Of a stretch of 64,000 nucleotides of DNA, positions 33,801 to 45,800 are shown piece after piece. The stretch is from Owenia fusiformis. Taxonomy: Eukaryota > Annelida > Polychaeta > Sabellida > Oweniidae. The number at the start of each line of letters is the position of its first letter. Within the stretch, counting starts at the first letter, position 1. The position numbers and the translations under genes are program-made. The stretch lies in the NCBI GenBank assembly GCA_903813345.2, contig CAIIXF020000005.1, positions 8,561,375-8,625,374 of the forward strand. Direction: 5' to 3'. The notes under the pieces were generated by a model. The model was not told the origin of the DNA. It did no database searches and was given only the letters and a program-made list of their open reading frames with translations.

Positions 33801-36800
33801 TCAAATAAAAGTCTTAATTTTGCCCAAACACACTGAAAATACGTGAAGTGGGCCTTTAATGTAAAGATGTACATGTACGTACTCACAATATACACTTGTG
33901 GTAATAAAAGATACAATACAACAACAACACGACAGAAAGTTTCAACACATTTCATTGCAACATATTTATTTACTTATTGACCTGCATTTTAATTTTAAAC
34001 AGAGTGGTTTTGAACATATTTACATTTTTCATCACACAGTTAAATGAATATATGCAGTTACTACTTAAAATAGTATTAACACTATTTTTGTTTTAAAAAG
34101 CTTATTCTGTCTATCAAGAATTCATATTTTGAAACAGAAGCAACATAGGAAAACATTACCCAATTATTTTTTATCAGGTAACAGGAAAATTACTGAACGA
34201 ACAGAAATAGCTAAACAATTCAATAATTTCTTTGGGAATATCGGTACAAGTCTTGCCAACAAAATTCCAAATTCTAAAAACAATCCTTCTTTTTATTTGA
34301 ATAAAATTTAAAAAAATTTCACCAAAAGTATATTTTTATCAAATGTAGATTCTGATGAAATGAATAAGATTTTGACTAACTTTGAAGACAAGGCTGCTGG
34401 TGAAGATCAAATAAAACCAATTATAGTCAAACATGTTAAAGATATGTCAATACTCCCTTTGACCTATATTTGTAACTTATCATTAAGAACTGGAGTATTT
34501 CCTAATAAACTAAAACATGCAAAAATCACACCCATATATAAAAAAGAAGATGAACATCAATTTAACAATTATCGCCCAATTTCATTTCTGTCCATTTTTC
34601 TAAGATTTTAGAAAGAGTTATGGCCAGAATTGTTGATTTTTTGGAAAAATTTAAAATATTTGCTTTCAGAAAAAATCAGATCAACTTATATGGCACTTTT
34701 GAAGTTTCTGGAATCACTTCGTTCATCACTTATTGATAAAAAATTTAATATTGCAATATTTATAGACTTATCGAAAGCCTTTTAACCATGAGATTCTTTT
34801 GGAAAAATTACATTTCTACGGAATAAGGGGTATCGCTCATAACTGGTTTGCAAGTTACTTCACAAATAGAACTCAATCGAGGGAGTTTAACAATTGTGTA
34901 TCATATCCTATTCGAATAGCATGTGGTACCCCACAAGGGTCGATTCTAGGACCAATATTATTTCTCGATTATTTTCCTTGTACAACCGACTTTTAAGCAG
35001 GTGCACAAGACAACATGTGTTACAACCAATTACAACATGAGCTTTACACACACAGTCTCTTCTTCCGTTCCTAAAAATATGAACACAATCGGAAAAGTAT
35101 TTCCCAAGACATAGCGATTTCATCCAACGATCTGTAGTTATTTAATTTTCAGATAATAGTAAGCTTTTTACTTTTTGGATACCATGTATATGTATAAATC
35201 TTAGTAATCGATCATGTGATTAAAACTAATTGATACAGTCTTTAATAGTAAACGGGGTTAGTAGTTATTTTCTAAACATGAGGAAAAAAGGCTGCTATCG
35301 CTGTCATAGCAATATTCTCTATTTTTCTAATTGGCACTTATTTGCCTCTTCATTGTCGGTGTCAAATATCAAGTATCATCGAGGTACAAGAAAAAAGACA
35401 ACTGAAGTGCAACCAAATACACCTGTTGATACAACTATCAATCCATTCAAGACATGGTGGAAAAATTACAGAAAGTCTGATGCTTTTGTAGATGCTTTAA
35501 ATGGAATCATTGTTTTGATATCTATCACAGACATTTTACAAGGTTCAGAGAGAAGGAGGTAAGATATGATTTTGAATTTTATTATTTTATTTAAGAGTGA
35601 ACTGTCAAGGGCCTCTACGAAGTAAGTGCTATGGCAATAGTCAATCACTCTCCATTGAAGATACTTCCACAATCACAAAAAGTTATAAAAACAAAAAAAA
35701 GTTAATCAAAATTTTAATAGATTTTTTATATTTAACCTATATATTCTACCCAGGCATTGTCCACATAAAATGTAAATAATATTCCCTAGCTCCTCATCGT
35801 CATTGGTAATAATAAGCAAATATTTCATTTTATGAAGGGCAATACCTGTTCATCTTTCAATGATTTTTGCAGTATGTATTGCCCGCAGCCCCTAGGATTT
35901 CTAGCAATGATGTAATAACATGAATTATAAACTTGGAAATTGCATAAAAAATCCCATTTTGTGTAGCAGGTGTAGCTGTCCCATGTAAAATCTGAAAATA
36001 TAGTCTAATAAATTCTAGTTGGTGCAAGCATCTATCATTTTAATAAGTAATGTATTAAATACTTTACAACGATGCATACCGCACGTCCTCTTGTTTCACC
36101 AATTTTCGTAATTTCTACGACACAGGGGGCCGTTCTTGGTACAATCGTAACTTACGACCGCTTCCAAGAACGGTCCCCTGAATAGAATAATTGTCCTGTA
36201 TATTTGAAGTTACGATGTTACTGATATTACGACAATATGTCTGCACCATTTCGTAAAAGTGGTACATTCGAATGCATCATCTCTTCATAGTGACATTACT
36301 TCAATGTAGCATCTCTTCATAGTGACATTACTTCAATGTAGCATCTCTTCATAGTGACATCACTTCAATGTAGCATCTCTTCATAGTGACATTACTTCAA
36401 TGTAGCATCTCTTCGTTGTGATATCACTTCAACGTAGCATCTCTTCATAGTGACATCACTTCAATTTAGCATCTCTTCATAGTGACATCACTCTAACGTA
36501 GGATCTCTTCATAGTGACATCACTTCAATGTAGCATCTCTTCATAATGACAACACTTCAACGTAGCATCTCTTCATAGTGATATCACTTCAATGTAGCAT
36601 CTCTTCATAGTGATATCACTTCAATGTAGCATTCCTTCATAGTGACATCACTTCAATGTAGCATCTCTTCATAGTGACATCACTTCAACTTAGCATCTCT
36701 TCATGGTGACATCACTTCAATGTAGCATCTCTTCATAGTGACATCACTTCAATGTAGCATCTCTTCATAGTGGCATCACTTCAACTTAGCATCTCTTCAT

Positions 36801-39800
36801 GGTGACATCATCTCAATGTAGCATCTCTTCATAGTGACATCACTTCAATGTAGCATCTCTTCATAGTGGCATCACTTCAACGTAGCATCTCTTCATAGTG
36901 ACATCACTTCAATGTAGCATCTCTTCATAGGGCCAACACTTCAACGTAGCATCTCTTCATAGTGACATCACTTCAACGTAGCATCTCTTCATGGTGACAT
37001 CACTTCAATGTAGCAGCTCTTCATAGTGATATCACTTCAACGCAGCATCTCTTCATGGTGATATCACTTCAACGTAGCATCTCTTAATGGTGACATCACT
37101 TCAATGTAGCATGTCTCTTCATAGTGACATCACTTTAATGTAGCATCTCTTCATAGTCACATCACTTCAATGTAGCATCTCTTCATAGTCACATCACTTC
37201 AATGTAGCATCTCTCTTCATAGTCACATCACTCCAATGTACCATCTCTTCATAGTAATTTACTTAAATATATCATCATCATTATATTGTGATTATGGCCA
37301 TATGTCATGCAAGTAGATGCTCATTTGACAAACCTGTTTCTTACTTTGCAGTTGACTCTACTGGAGATCGGGGTGAGAAACGGCGGCTCCTTGAAGATGT
37401 GGCGAGACTACTTCGGTCCTGGTGTACAAATCTATGGCCTGGACATTGATGCCAAAGCAAAAAGATTCGAAAATAAACTAGACAGAGTCAAGATCATAAT
37501 TGGAGATCAGGGAAATGCATCATTTTGGACTGAAGCATTGAAAACATTGCCAAAGTTTGACATAGTTATTGATGATGGGGGACACACAATGAATCAGTTA
37601 AAGGTAACGTTTGAGCATCTATACAATCATGTGAAGCCAAATGGTGGGGTTTATCTTGTGGAAGATGTTCATACAGCTTATTATTGATACGACGTCAGAT
37701 ACTGTACATCACGGCATTTTACTGCATTTTTACATGCGTACTTACTTTTAGAACCGCGATATCTCCACAGCAAAATCATATTTTTATACAATTTTTCGTC
37801 ATCAGTTGAACATATTTGTCCATGAAATATTTTGCCTATCAGAATTCCAAATAATTGATTTGGGCCTTTTTAAATGAGAATCACGCAAGCCGTATGATGT
37901 GACTTTCTATGCTAAAACCGGGTGTGGACTGTAACATTTTGAAGAAAAATGATTTTAATTTTAAACGAAAAATGAAGATAACTTTGTCATTTCCTAACGG
38001 ATCTTTCTCAAATGTTCACAATATTTAAATTCACCATTTTGAGAAAAACGAAAAGATTCTGTGTTATGACGTCATAATATAACAATGCTAATTTAACGCT
38101 TATATTTATGCCAAAAAAGTGTGGACAGGCAGAATTTCATAGCAATAAGATATATATTTTGATCAATAAAACATTTAATCGTTTGAAAGGTGAATTATTC
38201 TTTTTTGATTCCTCAAAGGTATATCATATTCTATATTTTTATCAAAAAACTATATCATTTCGATTAAAATTCAGTCTGTAAGAAGTATAAATTGTAAGAA
38301 ATATGAAGTGAAGCCAAAATTACGTTTCATTTTTTGTGTTCAAATATCTCTAATTAAGGGATAAACATTCAAAACGTTCCAATGTTTCAGCATGTTCTTT
38401 AACATATATCCCTTCCTACATGCAATTGATTTAATTTAATTTGAACCAGTATATTTTGAGATAGACATCATTTTATCACCGCAACCCCAAGTGAAGCCTT
38501 TACAAAATAAGACGTTACGCCGTTAGCGAATTATATGTTCTCCTTTATTATTCATTGCTTTAAATAAACAAAACTAAATATTCGAGTTAAAATAAATTAC
38601 AAATAATACATTTAACAATCCTTAATATTTTCCCGTCTGGGTATATCAGTTGAATATGACAAGGGGCTCTGTGAAAGAGTCTAGCAAGACGGTGCGACAA
38701 CGAGAGCGCATGGCCGAAAAGCGCGACAAAGAAGAAAGCGGGTAGGGTTTTAAATGTCTACTTTCTGGTGATTCTAATTCTGTATATCGTGACACAACCT
38801 TTTTTAATATAGAATTGTATTGAAGCGCACATTAATCTGAACAAAACTGAAGTTTTTAAGAAGATTCCACGAATATTAAAACTTTTGCAATTACTGGGAG
38901 GAGCATTGCGCATATTTATCGCGTAAATCTTTGCATTTTGTCGGTAAGATGAACAATTACAATGTTACGCCGTGATGTACAGTATCTGACGTTGTATCTA
39001 TTGGAGATATGGTGGAGGATACAAAAGACCAGGAACCTTTATAGAATACACCAAATATCTTATCGACCAACTGAATGCATACCTTAGTAGAGAAAAGAAA
39101 AAATTAGTTGTAACTAAATTTACAGAATGCACACAGAGTATACATGTGTACGACTCTGTAGTTGTGTTTGAGAAGTCACCACATCCTAATTATCACACCG
39201 TAATGTCACAGTAAACAACAGACAAAGGGAAAAATTAAATTGAAATAGAACGATAAGCAATCATCTAAAAGAAACCATCTGATGCGTGAATAATGAAGAA
39301 AATGCAACATTTTATTGGAAACACATAGGGTTAATAAATTGATATGTACAGAGCTAGAATTATCTTTTGTTATTATCAATAATGAGACACGTTTAGTCGT
39401 TGCTATGCCAATTGTGTCATCCTTTGCAAATTTCACCTCAAAAAGAGGACTTCATCTGCTCTTTTTAAACTAAATTTTTTTCTCGCATATTTCACTTTTG
39501 ACAAATATACATTATATACCCCTGAACAATGTTAGTCTGTGTTACTCTTGCACGGGTACACAGCAAGCCTAGTGTGCCGTTATTTGGTATCAAAATAAAG
39601 AGGAGTTCCATTTTCATTTTGATTACGGAAATTGGGATGTAGGTCACAAATAGTTCCCACGTTAGCATGTTTACTACGAGTTTGGCCTTTATCTCTGAGC
39701 AAATGTTAGCAAACGCGAGTTACAATAAATGGACGCTGATATCTCGGAAACATGATAATCTGACTCCCTATAATTAACATATTTCCCCATGGAGAAAAGT

Positions 39801-42800
39801 TGAAGGCCGTAGGACCGTACGTTCAAAAACAAAACACAGTTTGCGATTTGATTCGATTGGGGTTTTAACTGTACCAAAACAAGTTTGCGACAGATTTAAA
39901 CATTCAGGGTTCAGTTCAGTTCAGTATCATTATTTGCTCACATATTATGTAAAGATTTTTAAACAATGAATTCGAAAGATGAGAATGGTATGAGAGAAGA
40001 AACAGATAGAGAGAATCTACATGTGATTGTAGAAAATGTGTTTTAAACTGTATTTTGAGATTTCAGATTAACCTCTGATAATGTCAAAATAAACATCGAA
40101 ATGATTTAAAGAAAATGTGCTATACTTCAACTGATGTTTCTTGCCATGTTTACAGAGACATGTCTGGAGGGCGGGCTGGAGGGTGAGCCATGTTCTAAAC
40201 CAGGGGAAACTAAAAAAAACTGTTGTAAAAAGTGGTGAGTTATGTTATGTTTCTTTATTTAAGTATAAAATAATTGGCATTTTGTGCTACCGTTGGTTTA
40301 AAAATAAACCAATATGAGGATTGAAATCTCAACGAGTAGTAAATTTTTTCTTGAAAAAATAAATCTTCCAAATTTCCTTGAGTTTTCTTGCAGAAATTGC
40401 CTAATCCCCCCTCCATCATTTTTGTACGATCACCGGGCGTGTGAATCGTCAAATGAATAGGCGCAGTGCATGGCAAAATATGTTAGATCATCTAGTATTT
40501 TTTTTAAACTGATACCCTTCTAAGATATGAGATCTATTAAAAAAGGCGCATCATCACCAACGTACAAAAGTCAATGTTTTGCTACAAATCGGGCAACAAT
40601 GGTCTACACGACCTGTAATAAATAGGTATAAGGGACGTTATTATCACAATACTAATGACATTGCTCACATGATAAGACAAGATACTTGAATTTATTCTTA
40701 TGACATTTTCTTTTTCCATTTTTTATTCTTCAGAGATATAATATCCAGTTTCTTACTGGGGAACTGAGTTTAGTTTTTTCAAATACACGAGTTCTTATGA
40801 ATTTGTTTCATCGTAAAGACATATAAATCCCCCCTCTATCCACTCCCACCTCCATCCAATACTAATTTATTTCTATAATTTTTTATAACGCATGGAAACT
40901 TACTTTAAAAGTGAGCAATGTCATTAGTGTTTTAATAGATCTCATATCTTAGAAGCGTATCAGTTCATAAAAAAATACTAGAAGACCTGACATATTTTGC
41001 CATGCACTGCGCCTATTCATTTGGCAATTCAGTTGTAAATTTTCTCTTGAAAAAATAAATCTTCCAAATTTGTTGAGTTTTCTTGCAGAAATCGCCTACT
41101 CCCCTCTCCATCCATTTTGTACGATCACCGGGCGTGGTATGGGTTCCTGAGAAACTTCATGGTATAGAATATGATAAATGAGATCTTCTATGCTTCGTGT
41201 AAACTACACATAGTATCATTTCTGTCATTATTACACTTTCACTTTAATTAGCTCTAGAGCTTTCAATTCTAGGATCGGTTTCAAATCTAAAAAACCTGGG
41301 AAAGAAGGGGGCCTCCCCTTTCTGACGCCAATGACTCAATTATACAAACTGAAAATGGCATTTTTGTATGTTGCAGCCGGTGTGACGACAAGACTTACAC
41401 TTGGAAGTGTGATGATGCCGTTTGTATGTTCAGGGCCTCAATAGTAGACTACGTCAACAGTAAAGATCTCGGGTGGGTGGCAAAAGCCTATTTCGGTAAC
41501 TGAAACACAAGTCCTAACGAGCTAAAGTCTGTTACACTGCTTCAAAGGCAAGCAGTTAAACGTGAAATATAAGAAATCTAAATAATATTGTGCAATAGTA
41601 ATATATAGAAAAATATTTTCATATTGCACACAAATGGCATTTGTAACGTTATACACAATTTTATTGTTTACATGTGTTCGTTTCGTTGTTCCAAATACAA
41701 AATTGCAAAACACAGTACTTGTTCTGTAAAAAGGGGATTTCAAGAAGGATGTTTGGACTTAATATCGAGATATGCACTATTGGGGATATCATCAAATCTT
41801 ATTATAGTAAAGGAATATGATGGTATCCCCATGTTAAGTCAAAAGAGCATAGCTCAATGCACCCTTGCTGAAACCCTCATTCTAAGAGAAAATGCTATTT
41901 ATTGCATTTTTTTTATTCTGAACGAAAAAACAAAAAACTAGAACCAATAAAATTGCGCTTTTTCTTACAAAATCACAAAAAATTGATTGAATTTCATGAA
42001 AAAGAGTTGTAAATTAAGTTGATCCACGTGTGAGCCTTATGATTATATTCACTTTACCAAAAACAAAATGGTTATTACACAATAAACATTTAATAGGTAA
42101 AACATGAATTAAATTATGTATTTTAAATAAAAAGCATTTGAAAGTCAGCATGACCTAATTTTTACCATAATTGTTTTAAATAAAATTATTACACCCTAAT
42201 AGATTATCATTACATATCAAAATCAAATTAAACTCCTATTTTGCATTTTTACTGTTACTTATATAAATGCAAAAAGAGATATTTTTTCTCAATTTCGCTT
42301 TTTGAAGTGTTGCACTTTGGAGCAAGCCGAGTGCATACAAATTAAAATGAATAGAAATCGAAAATGAACGTTTAAATGGGCAACATGCCACAGTGCAGTT
42401 GCAAATGGAAGACTTGGGTTTATTTTCATATTTCTGAGTGTAAACTATAGTTTTTACACGATGTATGATATTTCTTAATATACATTGCAGGCCCATAGCC
42501 AGGATTTGTAAAGGGGAGGGGGCTCACTTTTTGATATAAAATCTAGAGGAGGTTCACTTTTGACAACTTTGGTCCAAAAATGCCCCAAATTTCTAATACA
42601 TTGACATAGACTTTAGTATCCCCAGCTTGTACGTAGTTTTCTTTATTTTTTGAAGATGGAAGGCGTCGTACTATTCAAAGGGAAAGGGAAGAAAAAAACT
42701 GGGCAGTGAACTCGGCTTGAGAGGCAAGTCGTTAGCATTTGCATTAAAGTACAGATTAGGGACCCGATTAGGGACAAGCGTGTTGGAGCCATATTTGAAG

Positions 42801-45800
42801 AAGCCATCCATTACAGTGCGTATATCTAGCCCGTCGAGATCTATAAACCAAATATCGCAATATGTATTTCACCCTCATACCGAATTGAAAAAAAGATCAG
42901 TGCCAGACATCTGCGAGACAAGACAAACAGGGGTTTTTAGGCCTAAGGAGACTACTAGTATGTCGAATTCAGCAGAAAACGAAACATTTCCAGATAACTT
43001 TACTTGGGTGGGTTTGGTGTCGGCTGTCCATGATCAGGGGAAGTGTGGAAGCTCTTGGGCCTTAAGTACAGTTGGTAAGTTGAATATATAAGAGCGATAC
43101 TATTCATGTTTTTCTTTTTTAATCTTCCTTCTTTTCTTTTTCCCTTATTCATCCTCTTCTTTCTCAAAACATGAGACGTATCAACAAAGCATATCACCTG
43201 CTCCTGTGACACGGTACAGGCGTTGCCATTCACGTAATTATAATCGTTATTATATATAGATAAATTATAGGTAAGTTGTGAATACATGTATGTAGAAGAA
43301 CTGTATGTATCAGTGGCGGATCAAGATGCTAACAAGGGGCAGGGGATTTTGAGTCAGTAAAAAATGTTGGGACCCTTGAACGAAAAATTTGGCCTAAAAA
43401 GGCGTAAAAAGGCCAAATTATGCCAAAAAGGCCCAACAACTTTTGGGACCCAAAAAACTTTTTGTGCCCCCCCCCCTGGATCCGTCTCTGCGTGTTACTC
43501 GTTGTATAATTCAAACGCTCCTACATTACACCGAAGCGATTCATTATTGAATCCAAACAAAGAAACGCCCCCGCCTTAAGAAATATGGCGGATGGAAATG
43601 ACCACCCTTCACACGATTTCGATAATGATGGGAATTAGAGGTTACTTGTTTATTGAAATACCATTTGATGGGTGTGATATCCATGTTTTTCTTGGCTGAC
43701 TGTTGACGTTTGAAGCAATTTGGAAGAGCTGCAGAAAGCATAACACCCCAGTCACATGTACGTCGACCGAAGATCAATTAAATCAGTGTATTTCTGCGGC
43801 AAGCGTAGGAAAACTACGCTCGCCTTGCGGCCTCCGTACGGTGTATCCAGTTTTTTACAGGCCGCAGGGTCGCCGTAGAAATTATAACTCGGAGTTATAA
43901 TATTTGTTCATTTCTGAGGTCCCCGTAGGAATCAACTGGCTCAACAAGATTGAATCATTATTTGTCAATGTTTCACGATCCCTTTTCATTTGATATTACA
44001 TCCTAGTACTATGAATAAGATTTATAAATTGTCCTTATGTAAATAAAATGAAAGAAAATATTATTTATCAACAGAAATTTAAAATTCACCGTGCGGCTGC
44101 CTTGGGAAATGTGACTGCAAAAGTATGAGAGTGCAGAAATTCTACGGCGAGCGTAGAAAAGCTACTGGCCGCAGAAATGATAGACCGCACGGCGGCCGTG
44201 GGAAATTTGACTGGGGTGTTAGTTATCAAAATTCATAAACTCTTTGATCAGAGTAATGTACACCGTGTATAAGATGAATTCCTTCTACTATTATATAATA
44301 AGTATGTGACTTTGTCCAACAAATCTAATGCATTTTGAATTAACTTCCATATTATTATATTACTATGGTATATATGAAAAAACATATTTCTGATCGCGTG
44401 ATGATTATTTACAGGTAATGTTTGAATCACTTATTTTTTCCCAAAATATTTGAAAAAACTTATATTTATTTATTTATCATAAAAATATATACAAAACATG
44501 CAAAATGTCACAATCTAAGACACCACAGTGGCATATACAAGACGTATCACGTGCTAAAAAAAAGTCTTCTAAATAGAAAAAATGTAAGACTAGAGTCTAC
44601 GAGGGGTCATCAATAAGTAAGGGACGCTTTTTTACACAGACACTTTTTATTGACCAATCCCTTTGATTTTCCTACCAATGGTACATCATTCAATTATCTA
44701 TCAATTCTGAAAATTTGAAGACAAAATATGTAATACGTGTTGATATATCCTTATTTCTGTGAAGGAGGTACAGGTACCCCGGGACCGACATTTACATCAC
44801 ATATTCAGTTTTTAGCCAGTTTGGTAAATTTGAGTTAGATTTGAACTTTTTGTATGCAACAAGTGTTGTATTGTTTGAATTTTTATCCTGACTGGTAACA
44901 CATAAACAGAAAGTATTGTGATGTCAGAGTGTTGTATGGAAGGGGTTTGCAGGTCAATTTGAGAAAGCATTGTGGAAGAAAGGGGTGGTGAGAGAAGGGA
45001 ACGCCCTACTCCATATGGACAATGCACCTGCCCACAGATCTCAAAATGTTCAAAAAACAATATCCCTGGACTTCAAAATCGAGCCCTTGGCCAATGCACT
45101 ATATTGTCCACATCTGCTCACATGTGACTTGTTTATTTCTATACTACTAATTTCTATAGAGAAAGGATGCATGTTTGTTAACATTGATTAAATAAAACAG
45201 CCCGTGCAACTGCATCTTGCTACCATTTCAGAGAATGAATTCAGTCTGTCTCACAATCTTGAGTTAAGAGGATGAGGAATTGTATACATGTAGCACTTGA
45301 TGGAACCTATTTAGAGGGCCCTGTGGAATGAATGTGGCATGAATACTACACAGTGATGATAAAATATTCAAAATCAACTAAGGCATAACAAAATGGGGTA
45401 ATTCATGACCATAATGGTTTGTTTTGTTCAGCCTGCATTCAACTGCATTGCATGTTAAACAAGCTAAAATAGCTTCAGAATATGTGACGTAAATGTCGGT
45501 CTTGGGTTGATAGATAATTGAATGATGTATCACTGGTAAGAAAATCGAAGGGATTGGTCAATAAAAAGCATCTGTGTAAAAAAGCGTCCATTACTTATTG
45601 ATCACCCCTCGTATATGGTCCATATGCTATAAAGCTACTGTATACATGATAAAGTATAATTGATACTAACAGACTAAACTTTCTAATGATTATATACATA
45701 GTGACGATTGTTGATGTGTCCCAAAAATGCTAGTAAAATGAAATCACTTATAAAATAGAACAAAGTATATTGGACTAGGAGTTAGATATAATGTTTTAAG

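Noticed and set aside
36274-37255. CRISPR-like regular repeat array
   Set aside because: The 32-bp units are directly head to tail with no unique spacers, and the DNA is animal. It is a minisatellite.
41624-41941. 105-codon plus-strand frame
   Set aside because: It is in TINAG intron 3, has no homology that I recognise, and no phase-consistent splice sites.
42656-42720. Coding use of the sequence after TTTTTTGAAG ([11 protein letters not shown])
   Set aside because: In the phase demanded by exon 3 it reaches a TGA before the KYRLGT block. In the other phase the frame does not match exon 3.
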